Positions 54,119 to 62,739 are shown, numbered from the stretch's first letter. The stretch: DNA of 64,000 nt from Victivallis sp. Marseille-Q1083 (GCF_903645315.1 NZ_CAHJXL010000001.1:1354001-1418000); one strand, 5' to 3'. The notes: generated by a model from the sequence alone, not told the origin. Numbers and translations are program-made.

Positions 54119-54638
54119 GTCATTCCCCCCGCATTTTTTCCGATCATCGTCAAATTTTTCCGCCGCATCATTGGGGATAAAATACCGCGCCATCCACGTT
54201 TTACAAACTGCGACCGTCGCGATTGTATTTTGCCGATTTTTCAGACAGGGTGCTTTGTCCCGCATGAAACGAGACGAATGGCCGCACAACGATTATGCTG
54301 AGCGGAAGACATTACGAAATGACGCCGCCGGCGACGTCGGCTTTTTCAACCACGAACGGTCACTCCAGAAGTTCGGAATATTTACCGGCAAGCGGCACGA
54401 CTGGGACGGCGAAAACGACAGGAGAATACCTGAAATTCCAGTCGGAATTGTCCAGAATACCCTGGTCATAACAATCGAGGTAATTCGAACGTTTCCATGC
54501 CGGCCTTGCAGAATGCAAATTCCGGGGACGCCGGATTGCAGAATGCAGTCGGCCGGGCGAAATTCCGGTACGGTTTGAGCGGGGAAATACAGTTGGCATG
54601 TCAAATGCTGTCCAGAAACCTAACAACGAGGAAGGTTT
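54119..54638. other. Divergent intergenic region lysR / proV
   Basis: No gene is supported across these 520 bases. Short frames on both strands have no recognised similarity. The only clear structure is the pair of dyad sites at 54506-54547. Confidence 0.55.
54506..54547. promoter_or_regulatory. Two LysR-type boxes upstream of proV
   Basis: TTGCAGAATGCA occurs at 54506-54517 and 54536-54547, exactly 30 bp apart (about three helical turns). Each is a dyad, TGCA-GAA-TGCA. With one more base copy 1 becomes TTGCAGAATGCAA, a T-N11-A LysR box. They lie 92-133 bp before proV. Confidence 0.5.
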
Positions 54639-55865
54639 ATGGATCATATCAGAGAGCATATCCGGGAACAGATCAAGATCGAAAACTTGACCAAGATTTT
54701 CGGACACAATGAGAAGAGGGCGCTGGAGCTTCTCCGCCACGGAAAAAGCCGGGATGAAGTGTTTCAGGCGACCCGCTGCAATATCGGCTTCGCCGATGTG
54801 TCGTTTTCAGTCGGCCGCGGTGAATTGTTCGTCATCATGGGACTCTCCGGCAGCGGCAAGAGCACATTGATCCGCGCAGTCAACCGCCTGATCGAACCGA
54901 CCTGCGGCCGGGTGACTGTCGGAGGAACCGATGTGACCGCGCTGCCACGCAGGCAGTTGCTGCTCTGGCGGCGCAAAGTCGCAATGGTTTTCCAACATTT
55001 TGCGCTTTACCCGCACTTCACGGTTCTCGAGAATGCCGGCTATGCGCTGCGGTTGGCCGGGCTCCCGCCGGCCGGCTGCAACGCCCGGGCGGCCGAAGTG
55101 CTCGAACTGGTAGGGTTAAAAGGCTATGAACATCACTATCCGGACCAGCTTTCCGGGGGAATGCGCCAGCGTGTCGGCATTGCCCGGGCGCTGGCCGCCG
55201 ATCCCGAGATCATCATCATGGACGAAGCGTTGAGCGCGCTTGATCCGCTGATCCGGCGCGAGATGCAGCGGGAACTCCGGGCTCTTCAGCAGAAGCTCGG
55301 CAAGACCATGATCTTCATCACCCACGATCTCGACGAGGCAATTTATCTGGCCGACCGGGCGATGATCATGAAAGACGGCAGGATCGCCCAGATCGGCACC
55401 ATGGAGGAAATTCTCTCGCATCCGGCTGACGGTTTCGTCCGTAAATTCGGCGACGCCGCCGACAAGAGCAAGATCGTCACTGCCGGCGCGATCATGAAAA
55501 AAGGTTATGACAGCATCTATCTCACCGATGGTCCGCAGACCATGCTGCGGAAAATCCGGCAGAGCGGCCTCTCCTCTCTCTTCGTCACCAACAAGCAGGG
55601 AGTAATCTACGGAATCGTCTGGGCGCGAAAGATCCGGGCATGCGGAAACGATCATGGAACCACTGCGCAGGCACTGATGGAGGTCGAGATCAAAACGGTG
55701 CCGCTCGACGCCCCGGTTCGGGAAGTCGTCGCACTGATGGGGGAAAATTCACTTCCGATCGCCGTCGTCGACGAGGAGCGCCGTTTTTGCGGCGTCATCA
55801 CCGCCGGTTCACTGCTGGCGGCGCTGGCCGGAGAGTGTGTAGAAAGCAAGGAGCGTGTACAATGA
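54639..55865 (+). CDS. proV: Glycine betaine/proline-type ABC transporter ATPase with CBS domains
   Basis: A 408-residue ATPase of the ProV/OpuAA kind, energising uptake of an osmolyte. Walker A GLSGSGKST, signature LSGGMRQRVGIARAL, Walker B IIIMDEALSALDP, switch His FITHDLDEA. The long N-terminal stretch IKIENLTKIFGHNEKRALELLRHGKSRDEV and the C-terminal tandem CBS region (about 285-400) are hallmarks. CBS domains in relatives sense ionic strength. GAGGAAGGTTT precedes the ATG. It overlaps proW by 4 bp. Confidence 0.93.
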   Translation: MDHIREHIREQIKIENLTKIFGHNEKRALELLRHGKSRDEVFQATRCNIGFADVSFSVGRGELFVIMGLSGSGKSTLIRAVNRLIEPTCGRVTVGGTDVTALPRRQLLLWRRKVAMVFQHFALYPHFTVLENAGYALRLAGLPPAGCNARAAEVLELVGLKGYEHHYPDQLSGGMRQRVGIARALAADPEIIIMDEALSALDPLIRREMQRELRALQQKLGKTMIFITHDLDEAIYLADRAMIMKDGRIAQIGTMEEILSHPADGFVRKFGDAADKSKIVTAGAIMKKGYDSIYLTDGPQTMLRKIRQSGLSSLFVTNKQGVIYGIVWARKIRACGNDHGTTAQALMEVEIKTVPLDAPVREVVALMGENSLPIAVVDEERRFCGVITAGSLLAALAGECVESKERVQ

Positions 55866-56713
55866 TCCGTATTCCGATCGGTAACTATTTCGAACTGCTG
55901 CTGAATGCAACGGTGGAACGCTGTTCCGGACTCACCCGGACATGCGCGGCGGGCGTCGACAGTTCGGTCGAGGCGGTCAAGGATTTTCTGCTGGCGCCGC
56001 CTCCGGTGGTGACGCTCGTCGTTTTCGGCGCCTTGATCTATGTGGCGACGAAACGCCGGACGTTGACGTTCGGAGCCGTCGCCGGCATGCTGCTCATCCA
56101 GGGACTCAACCTCTGGGAGCCGACCGTCGAGACCATGGCGCTGGTGCTCTTCTGCACCGCCGCGGCCGTCGTGATCGGAGTGCCGGCCGGTATCCTGCTG
56201 GCGTTCCATCCGCTGATGAAAAAAGTGACGATGCCGCTGCTGGATGTGATGCAGACGATGCCGGCTTACGTCTATCTGGTACCGGCCATTGCATTCTTCT
56301 CCATCGGCAACACGGCGGGCGTTTTCGCCACGGTGATTTTTGCGCTGCCGCCAATGATCCGCATGACCGTTTTCAGCCTGGAGAATACCCCGGACGAACT
56401 TCTGGAGTGTTCCGACGCTTTCGGGGCATCGTCCTGGCGCCGGCTGGTCGACCTGCAGTTGCCGCTGGCACGGCCATCGCTGTTGAGCGGCCTTAACCAG
56501 ACGGTGATGCTGGCGCTTTCGATGGTGGTCATCGCTTCGCTGGTCGGCGCGAAAGGCGTCGGCTGTACCGTCTGGGAAGCGATCTGCAACGGCGAAAAGG
56601 GAATCGCCTTCGAGGGCGGTGTCGCCATCGTCATCCTGGCGGTGATTCTGGACCGCACGCTTCAACGCCTCGGCACCGCTTCGGCAAAAGGAGATGGTAT
56701 GATAAATAACTGA
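55862..56713 (+). CDS. proW: Glycine betaine/proline-type ABC transporter permease
   Basis: A 283-residue permease with about six helices. The coupling segment FSLENTPDELLECSDAFGASSWRRLVDLQLPLARPSLLSGLNQT covers about 176-220. LLDVMQTMPAYVYLVPAIAFF and MVVIASLVGAKGVGCTVWEAI are typical of ProW. The start codon overlaps the proV stop as ATGA. No substrate-binding protein (ProX) gene follows, and the permease is not fused to one, so the system looks incomplete here. Confidence 0.92.
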   Translation: MIRIPIGNYFELLLNATVERCSGLTRTCAAGVDSSVEAVKDFLLAPPPVVTLVVFGALIYVATKRRTLTFGAVAGMLLIQGLNLWEPTVETMALVLFCTAAAVVIGVPAGILLAFHPLMKKVTMPLLDVMQTMPAYVYLVPAIAFFSIGNTAGVFATVIFALPPMIRMTVFSLENTPDELLECSDAFGASSWRRLVDLQLPLARPSLLSGLNQTVMLALSMVVIASLVGAKGVGCTVWEAICNGEKGIAFEGGVAIVILAVILDRTLQRLGTASAKGDGMINN

Positions 56714-56818
56714 CGTTCGCGGAATCAGCTTTCTGCGTGTAATTTATGGCGATTAACTTACACGTTTGGAAGCGGACAGGTTGCAGACTGAATGTTTCAA
56801 TGAGGCGCATCAGAAACG

Positions 56819-56971
56819 ATGACGACCCCGGAAAGGAGATTAGTCAGATCTGTAAACCAGAGCGCCACCGTAGAGAGCGACTGATTAATCGACTACTCTG
56901 TATGGGAGGATGGTGAGGCCGTGACAGCAGTTCCGCTTCGATTCGTGAAAAACGAATGGGAGTTTTTATGA
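56819..56971 (+). pseudogene. Remnant reading frame upstream of the phage baseplate-like gene
   Basis: One frame runs 21 codons from ATG 56819 (MTTPERRLVRSVNQSATVES), meets TGA at 56882, then continues 28 codons to a stop at 56969-56971 that overlaps the next ATG as ATGA. The tail DYSVWEDGEAVTAVPLRFV looks protein-like. This may be the end of a phage gene broken by a stop; the identity is unknown. Confidence 0.3.
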
Positions 56972-57756
56972 AAGAGATTATCAAAAAAATTGCGCTGCGG
57001 CTCTGGCCGGAGCTGGAGAGCAAAACCTATTTTCCGCAACTCGCGGTCGTCGTCAACATTCCGGATCCGCCGGCGGACGGCGGCCGATGCGCGCCGGAGC
57101 GGCCGCGCTACGCCGTCGACGTGCGGCTGCTGACGCCGGAGCTGGCGGTTGACGACGCTATGCCGCTGTTGCGCGACGTGCCGGTGGCGCTCCAGGGCGC
57201 GGCGCCGGAACGCGGCTTCGCGGCGCTGCCGCTGCCGGGCACGATCGTCGAACTGGCCTTTGCGTTCGGGCGGCAAAGCCTGCCGTTTGTCCGGTCGGTA
57301 TTGCCGGACAACCTTGCGCTGCCGGCCTGCGATGGTTTGAGCCAACGCTGGCAACACTCAAAAATCAGTTACCAGGAGGTTGACGCCACCGGCAACTGGA
57401 CGCGCACCACTCCCGGCGACATCTCCGACGGCGCCGGCGGGACGATCGGGCAATATGCCGGTGATATCAGGCTGGAGGCGCAACTTGCGATCGCCCAGCA
57501 AGCCGCGGCCGCCTGGTCGGCGACCGCGCCGCAAATCTGGCTCGGCAGCAGCGCCGAAAATATGTTGGCGATTTTGTCCGAATATATGGCGGCCGTAATT
57601 GCCGCGCTGGAAACGCTGGCCGCCCACACCCACCCGGAGGTCGGCGGCATGGAGCAGGCCGACGCCGTAAACGCCCAGACCGAAGTCATAACCGCGCAAA
57701 AGGCGCGGCTCGATATCATCACCAAACCAACACCAGGAGGAACACCAAGAACATGA
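56968..57756 (+). CDS. Phage baseplate assembly protein V/gp45-like
   Basis: A 262-residue protein resembling gpV/gp45-type baseplate spike proteins: an N-terminal OB-fold region with YFPQLAVVVNIPDP, ALPLPGTIVELAFAFGRQSLPFVRSVLP (about 87-114), then a polar beta region with DGAGGTIGQYAGDIRLEA. AAHTHPEVGG near 220 is a phrase common in phage spike proteins. Start at 56968 with GGGAG 5 nt upstream; ATG 56956 is also possible. It overlaps the next frame by 4 bp. No other tail genes are present, so this is a prophage remnant. Confidence 0.55.
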   Translation: MKEIIKKIALRLWPELESKTYFPQLAVVVNIPDPPADGGRCAPERPRYAVDVRLLTPELAVDDAMPLLRDVPVALQGAAPERGFAALPLPGTIVELAFAFGRQSLPFVRSVLPDNLALPACDGLSQRWQHSKISYQEVDATGNWTRTTPGDISDGAGGTIGQYAGDIRLEAQLAIAQQAAAAWSATAPQIWLGSSAENMLAILSEYMAAVIAALETLAAHTHPEVGGMEQADAVNAQTEVITAQKARLDIITKPTPGGTPRT

Positions 57757-58265
57757 AAACAACATCGTCGCCGCCCGGCGGCGGCTGTCGCGGTATCGGG
57801 ACAACCGGTACTCCGACACCCGCTGCCGGGCCGAAACCGACGCCGTTTTACCAGGATCAATACGCGACGCTTTATTGCGGTGACTGCCGCGAAATCGTCG
57901 CGCATCTGGACGGGGCGTTCGTTTTCCTATTGCCCGCCCCGCCGTATTCCCGCGTCGTCGACGCCGCCTGGGACAAGCTCGATCGCTCGCAGCTCGGCCG
58001 GTTGCTCGATGAGATATTCCAGATGGTTCGGCCGAAGCTGGCCCACAATGCCGCCATTTATGTATTCGCATGGCCGTCGTTTGCCGGCAAACTCGAACAT
58101 ATCATGTCGCGGTATTTCAATGTGCTGCAGCATATTGTCTGGAACAAACAGGCTTTTACAGCCGATTTGAAAAAAATCCGGCCCGGCCAAGATTCGGCAC
58201 TCACCCCCGCCTCCTTTTTTCAAATCAATTTTTCAATTGTGAAGACGGTTTGTGCGAGAAAATAA
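57753..58265 (+). pseudogene. Truncated DNA (adenine/cytosine-N4) methyltransferase-like fragment
   Basis: A 170-residue frame resembling the N-terminal part of phage-borne N6/N4 methyltransferases: FYQDQYATLYCGDCREIVAHL, then a region like motif IV and AAWDKLD. The catalytic DPPY is replaced by APPY (PAPPY at 61-65), so the Asp is lost. Similarity continues to about residue 140 (LQHIVWNKQAFTADLKKIRPG) and then ends in unrelated AT-rich sequence. The target-recognition part and AdoMet motif are missing. Likely non-functional. Confidence 0.6.
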
Positions 58266-58549
58266 GGCTGAAAATTTCAAAATGCGCAGAACTATGAAGA
58301 TTTGCGGAAGTGAACTTTTTGACCGATGGCAATGTGAATTGGAACGGTTATGATTAATTTCCGTTTGGGATACCATTTTAACCTCAGAATACAAGGTTTT
58401 GTGCCGTTTTATGCCACTCTCGGCTTCCAATCCTCGGAATCAGTGTTATGTTAGTTTGAATATTGCATGAGGCTTCCGGTTTTGTGAAAAATGCTTTTCA
58501 CGAACCTGGTGATTGGCTTTTCATTAGTATTCAATTTGCGGTTCGGCCC

Positions 58550-58578
58550 TTGAAAGACTGAATTGGCAACACTACACA
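58550..58578 (+). promoter_or_regulatory. Candidate promoter of the small RNA
   Basis: TTGAAA at 58550-58555 and TACACA at 58573-58578 are separated by 17 bp. Predicted initiation (about 58585) coincides with the first base of the stem at 58586. Confidence 0.4.
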
Positions 58579-58585
58579 TTGTCAT

Positions 58586-58664
58586 GGGCAATCTTCCACG
58601 TTATACTGTTTTATAAGCGATTACAATATAATGTGTTAATCGACAGATTGCCCGTCTTTTTTTT
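58586..58664 (+). ncRNA. Candidate small structured RNA with intrinsic terminator
   Basis: GGGCAATCT (58586-58594) pairs with AGATTGCCC (58645-58653). Nested within, CGATTA (58618-58623) pairs with TAATCG (58637-58642). The outer stem is followed by GTC and eight T residues (58657-58664). With the promoter it would give an RNA of about 79 nt. No known RNA family is recognised. A lone terminator or a small inverted-repeat element are the alternatives. Confidence 0.4.
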
Positions 58665-58949
58665 CAGTTTCATGCAATATTCAGGCTAATGCATCGTTCG
58701 TTATTTTGGTTCTCCATTCGAATTATGGCATTGTAGCATTTATTGACGAGAGGATGTGATTAAGACTTCGCAACAGGGGAGACCGGGAACGGATGTCGGA
58801 AGAGTGCCGGAACAATGTTTAAAAATGTTCTAATTCCTGCTCAGAGAACACCCAAAAACGCCTTGTTACATGATGTACGGCAGGAGAAACAGAAACGGTA
58901 TTCTGAACTCATTTTGAGTTCAAAACATCGTAAAAAAGGCAAAAAAGAG

Positions 58950-59026
58950 TGGTGGGCGATGGGGGACTCGAACCCTCGACCTCTGCCGTGTGAAAGCAGC
59001 GCTCTAGCCAGCTGAGCTAATCGCCC
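58950..59026 (-). tRNA. tRNA-Val (anticodon CAC)
   Basis: Cloverleaf of 77 nt with encoded CCA. The acceptor GGGCGAT pairs with ATCGCCC. The anticodon arm is CTGCT-TTCACAC-GGCAG with CAC at 34-36. The D arm GCTC...GAGC is perfect. The T arm GAGGG-TTCGAGT-CCCCC has one A-C mismatch. Phage remnants lie on its 3' side. Confidence 0.93.
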
Positions 59027-59149
59027 GTGAGATGATGGAACTATACTATAGCCGCTGATTTTATTTTTGGAAATCCGATTTTGAAATAATTTCGATTTTT
59101 TTACCGGCCATGCCGGAACCGAAAAAAATTACGATCCGCCTTCCGGCAT

Positions 59150-59178
59150 TTGACGAATTCCGGTCAAACAGGTATATT
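59150..59178 (+). promoter_or_regulatory. Promoter of the glycosyltransferase gene
   Basis: TTGACG at 59150-59155 and TATATT at 59173-59178 are separated by 17 bp, 36 bp before the ATG at 59214. Confidence 0.7.
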
Positions 59179-59213
59179 TCTCTCATTGATCACCGCTAGA
59201 CCGGAAAAAAAGA

Positions 59214-61061
59214 ATGACACCAAAACAAAAATTCTGTTGGCTGCTCGGTGCCGTCGTCCTGTTGGGATTGCTGCTGCGACTCGGCGTCGGTTGGCAGTTG
59301 GCAACTTTCAACGACGGCCGCAACAGCGTTTTCACCCCTTCAGCTCAGACGGATTTGAAAACCTATATGACGCTGGCCGCCGAGATCGCCAACGGCTCTT
59401 TTCAGGGAGAATTTTATTACCAGCCGTTTTATTATGCGGTTTTTCTCGCCGGTTTATACTGGCTGTTCAACGGTTCCGTCTGGGCGGTCGTCCTGGCTCA
59501 GACCTTACTGGGAACGGCAACCATCGGGCTAGCCGGTTTGAGCGGCGCCCGGCTCGGCGGCCGCCGGACCGGCCTGATCGCCGCGCTGCTGACGGCGTTT
59601 TCCGCCGCGCTGGTCCTCTATACGCCTTTTCATCAAATCGCCACATTGCAGGCATTCTGGCTGGCCTTGCTGTTTTATCTGACGCTGCTGGCAATCCGCC
59701 GCAACCGCTGCCGGCTGTGGCTGGCGGTCGGCCTGGTGGCCGGCTGCAGCATTTTGACCCGCGGTAACGTCTACTTCCTGCTGCCGGGCCTTCTCTTCGT
59801 CCTCTTTCGTCGCCAATTCAAAACTTCGCCGCCGCATCGCCGCCGCGACAATTTCCGCCGCGGTGGTGTTTTTGCGCTGCTCCTGCTCGGCGGCGTCTTA
59901 CTGGTACAATTGCCCTTCATCGTTCACAATTCCCGCATACGCGGAACGCTGACCGGCCCTTCAACGGCGGCCGGCGCAGTACTGACACTCGGCAATACAC
60001 CGGAAGCCCCGCCCGGCGGCCGGGAACCTGGCTTGCCGGCCGGACCGATGGAATACCCGCGCCTTTATCAGAGCTGGATGGCCACCGAACAGGAGGTTTC
60101 CATTCCGAGGCGCATACTGGACTGGGCCGGCCGCGAGCCGCTGGCGTTCCTCGAATTTCAGGCGCGCAAATTCCTGTTGTTTTTCGATTACCGGGAAATT
60201 CCCAACAATGTTTCATTTGCCGGAGAAGGCACCCAAGCCGGGTTGTTCAAGCTGGCAGTCGCTTCCAGCGGCCTGATCATTCTGCTGGCGCTGGCCGGAC
60301 TGGTCTGGCTGTTGCCACGCGCCTGGCAAAAGCATTCTCTGGGCTATTTTCTACTCAGTTATTTTATCATCGCCTATGCGGTCGCGGTCGCGGCATTTTA
60401 CAATTTATCGCGTTTCCGGGCGCCGATTTTGCCAATATTGGCCGTAGCCGGCGCCTGGGGACTGACTGTTTTCTGGCGCAAACGCCGGCAAGGCCGGAGG
60501 ATCTACTGGCGCTACGGACTGGCGCTGGCGTTCGGCGCTTTTATCACCTTTGCCGCTTTCGATTATTACCGGTCGTTTCTGGAAAGCTGCGTCATGTGTC
60601 TGGTCCGGCCCAACGGTGTGACCGAACGCCTTGAAACCGGCGAATGGATGCAGCTCGACCACGGCCCGCAGACCTTCGGCCAGTGGGTCGGCGTCGATTT
60701 GAAATCCGGCATGAAGCTGGTCAAAAACTTTCCGCCGCTTACCGCAGCAGCCGGACCGGCCGCCGAAGTGGAAATCACCTTTCTGGCGTCAAAACCCGGC
60801 CGGCTGCAGTTCTCATTGAACGGCACCGACCGGACGGTGGAGTTTCCGGCAGCGGAATTCCGTTCCGGTCTGGCGCTGAAAACCGCCCGTTTTCCAGTCG
60901 TTTTAAACGCCGGCAACGACCTGACGCTGGCAGTAAAATCCGTTGCCGGCGACATCGCCGTATTGGCGGATTGTCAACGCGATTACGGCCGGAGCAAACT
61001 GGACGGAGAAGCGCTCGGCGCCGAATGGGTGATGCGACTGTTCCGGCCAGCCCGGCCTTGA
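59214..61061 (+). CDS. GT39-like membrane glycosyltransferase (PMT/ArnT superfamily)
   Basis: A 615-residue integral membrane protein with 10-12 helices, then a soluble C-terminal domain of about 150 residues. The first extracytoplasmic loop holds SAQTDLKTYMTLAAEIANG, with the acidic residue expected at the catalytic site, and YYQPFYYAVFLAGLYWLF follows as in the family. Such enzymes use polyprenyl-phosphate sugars to modify lipids or proteins on the periplasmic side. The C-terminus is beta-rich (AEVEITFLASKPGRLQFSLNG). Acceptor unknown. Confidence 0.8.
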   Translation: MTPKQKFCWLLGAVVLLGLLLRLGVGWQLATFNDGRNSVFTPSAQTDLKTYMTLAAEIANGSFQGEFYYQPFYYAVFLAGLYWLFNGSVWAVVLAQTLLGTATIGLAGLSGARLGGRRTGLIAALLTAFSAALVLYTPFHQIATLQAFWLALLFYLTLLAIRRNRCRLWLAVGLVAGCSILTRGNVYFLLPGLLFVLFRRQFKTSPPHRRRDNFRRGGVFALLLLGGVLLVQLPFIVHNSRIRGTLTGPSTAAGAVLTLGNTPEAPPGGREPGLPAGPMEYPRLYQSWMATEQEVSIPRRILDWAGREPLAFLEFQARKFLLFFDYREIPNNVSFAGEGTQAGLFKLAVASSGLIILLALAGLVWLLPRAWQKHSLGYFLLSYFIIAYAVAVAAFYNLSRFRAPILPILAVAGAWGLTVFWRKRRQGRRIYWRYGLALAFGAFITFAAFDYYRSFLESCVMCLVRPNGVTERLETGEWMQLDHGPQTFGQWVGVDLKSGMKLVKNFPPLTAAAGPAAEVEITFLASKPGRLQFSLNGTDRTVEFPAAEFRSGLALKTARFPVVLNAGNDLTLAVKSVAGDIAVLADCQRDYGRSKLDGEALGAEWVMRLFRPARP

Positions 61062-61104
61062 AAAAAAATGTCGAAAGGGAAGAGCGTGATTGATTGGTGA
61101 AGGC

Positions 61105-61559
61105 ATGAATGCAAAAATTTCCATTCGCTTTTTCAATGACCGCGAGGTGCGAGCCGCTTGGGAGAATGACTCCAATCAATGGCCATTCTCCGTGGCAGAT
61201 ATTGCGGGAGTATTGACCGAAAGCGCCAACCTGCGCAAATATTGGAGCGTACTGAAAACGCGGCTCAAGCAAGATCATGCTCAGTTGACTACAGCGCGTA
61301 GCCACCTGAAAATGACGACGGCGGATGGGAAAAAATATTTGACTGACTGTTTGAAACAGAAAGATCTCCTTTGGCTTGCCAGTCTTGAACCGGGAAGCGT
61401 CAAATGGTTACAGCAGATTCACGCTTATCTCTTTGGCGGACTGTACGATTTTGCCGGAAAAATTCGGAATAAGAACATCAGCAAGGCACGCGCATCTGGC
61501 TTGACCTGAATCTGAAACGTTCATTGAAAAAGTGTTGCAATGCAGTTGAAAGAACTTGA
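61105..61559 (+). pseudogene. Broken BRO-type antirepressor / Fic gene
   Basis: From ATG 61105 the frame starts as a BRO-N/antirepressor-like domain ([20 protein letters not shown], then [14 protein letters not shown] and [20 protein letters not shown]). At about residue 100 it becomes Fic-like: [20 protein letters not shown], then RNKNISK. The frame ends at 61509. In another frame from 61485 the sequence reads [16 protein letters not shown], which normally follows the Fic HPFxxGNGR active site. The segment between NISK and GTR, including the active site, is deleted and the frame shifted. Both halves are phage- or mobile-element-type genes. Non-functional as a Fic enzyme. Confidence 0.75.
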
Positions 61560-61620
61560 ACGGGTTCCTGCAAACGCCCTCCACAAACGTGGAGATAACA
61601 GAAAAAGGTGTCCGACACGA

Positions 61621-62739
61621 ATGATGATTTACCTCGATCATGCGGCGGCGATGCGGCCGGAACAGGAACTGCTGGACTATTTCTGTGCCGCCGCCTCGGA
61701 ATATTATGCCAATCAGGAGGCGGTCCATGCCGGCGCCTACCGGGTCCGGCAGCAGTTGGCAACCGCAGCGGCAGAACTTTTCGCCGCATTGCTGCCGTCA
61801 GCAAACGGCGAACAGCGGGAAGCCGCCTGGGCGGCCGGCGGCAGCGACGCATTCGGCTATCTGACCGCCCCGGTCTGGCCGAAAGGCAATCTGGTCTCCA
61901 CGGCGCTGGAACACCCGGCCTTGACGGCGGCCCTGCGGCGGACCGGATTGGAATACCGAACCGTCAACTGTCCGGGCGGTTATTTTGATCCGGATCATTT
62001 CGCCGACTGCCTGGACGCCCACACCCGGCTGGTGGCCATCCATCATGTTCAAAGCGAACTGGGATTGCAGCAGGACTGGCCGGAACTGGCATCCATCGTC
62101 CGGCGGCGGGCTCCGCAGGCGCTGTTGCTGGCCGACACCATCCAATCGGCGGCCAAACTGGACCTGCAGCCGTTACACGACGTCGATCTCCTGACCGTTT
62201 CCGGTCATAAGCTCGGCGCTCCCGGCGGCGGCGCCCTGCTGCTGAACGGCAAACGCGCCGTCAAATTCTTCGAAGCGCCGCTCGTTGCCTACCGCCACAC
62301 CGACTACCATTGCGGCCGGCCGGAATCGGCAACAATGCTGACGCTGAGCCGGGCGGTGCAATTGCAATGCCAGCGGCGCATTGCCACGGCGGCGCATTTG
62401 GAATCGCTGCAACAGTTTTTGCGCCGGGAACTCGTCCGGCTTCCGGTGAAACTGACGCTGGCCCCCGAAGCGCCGCATTCGCCTTTCATCTGCCATTTGC
62501 TGCTGCCGGGTTACCAGAGCGCCGTCGTCGTCCGCATGCTGTCGGAATCCGGCATCCTGGCCGCCGCCGGCAGCGCCTGCCAGGCGGAAAGCCCCAAACC
62601 GAGCGCCGCGCTGCTGGCGCTCGGTTATCGGGCCAAAGACGCCTATTCCGGACTGCGGTTGAGTTTCGACCGTCATACCACCCGGGAAGAACTCGGCACC
62701 TTCGTTTCAGTGCTGCAGAAGGTGCTGGCGTCTTACTGA
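61621..62739 (+). CDS. Cysteine desulfurase-like class V aminotransferase
   Basis: A 372-residue PLP enzyme of the NifS/IscS group. YLDHAAAMRPEQELLDY opens the protein, the PLP lysine is in VSGHKLGAPGGGALLL, and AAGSACQAESPKPSAALLALG carries the active-site Cys loop. The usual ETG motif is altered (HHVQSELGLQQDW), as is the conserved His region in part (ALEHPAL). It may supply sulfur for clusters or tRNA; no isc or suf gene is adjacent. The ATG at 61621 has AAAGGTG upstream; the longer frame reaches into the Fic remnant. Confidence 0.85.
   Translation: MMIYLDHAAAMRPEQELLDYFCAAASEYYANQEAVHAGAYRVRQQLATAAAELFAALLPSANGEQREAAWAAGGSDAFGYLTAPVWPKGNLVSTALEHPALTAALRRTGLEYRTVNCPGGYFDPDHFADCLDAHTRLVAIHHVQSELGLQQDWPELASIVRRRAPQALLLADTIQSAAKLDLQPLHDVDLLTVSGHKLGAPGGGALLLNGKRAVKFFEAPLVAYRHTDYHCGRPESATMLTLSRAVQLQCQRRIATAAHLESLQQFLRRELVRLPVKLTLAPEAPHSPFICHLLLPGYQSAVVVRMLSESGILAAAGSACQAESPKPSAALLALGYRAKDAYSGLRLSFDRHTTREELGTFVSVLQKVLASY

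Larger units (their letters stand above)
58266..58949. other. AT-rich intergenic region between phage remnants and tRNA-Val
   Basis: No credible coding gene in 684 bases, and AT content is clearly above its surroundings. It holds the candidate small RNA at 58586-58664. A short frame at 58815-59015 runs through the tRNA and is rejected. The composition suits leftover mobile DNA. Confidence 0.6.

Noticed and set aside
54293-54740. Minus-strand frames upstream of proV as a lost proX
   Set aside because: The translations show no binding-protein features, and the orientation is opposite to proV-proW.
56882-56884. TGA read as selenocysteine in the frame 56819-56971
   Set aside because: No SECIS-like hairpin follows and the surrounding genes are decayed phage DNA; a nonsense mutation is simpler.
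58586-58653. Miniature inverted-repeat transposable element
   Set aside because: The 9-bp inverted ends could be terminal repeats, but no convincing target duplication or second copy was seen, and the T-run fits a terminator. Not fully excluded.
58815-59015. 66-codon frame on the plus strand
   Set aside because: It runs through the antisense strand of tRNA-Val and has no recognisable product.
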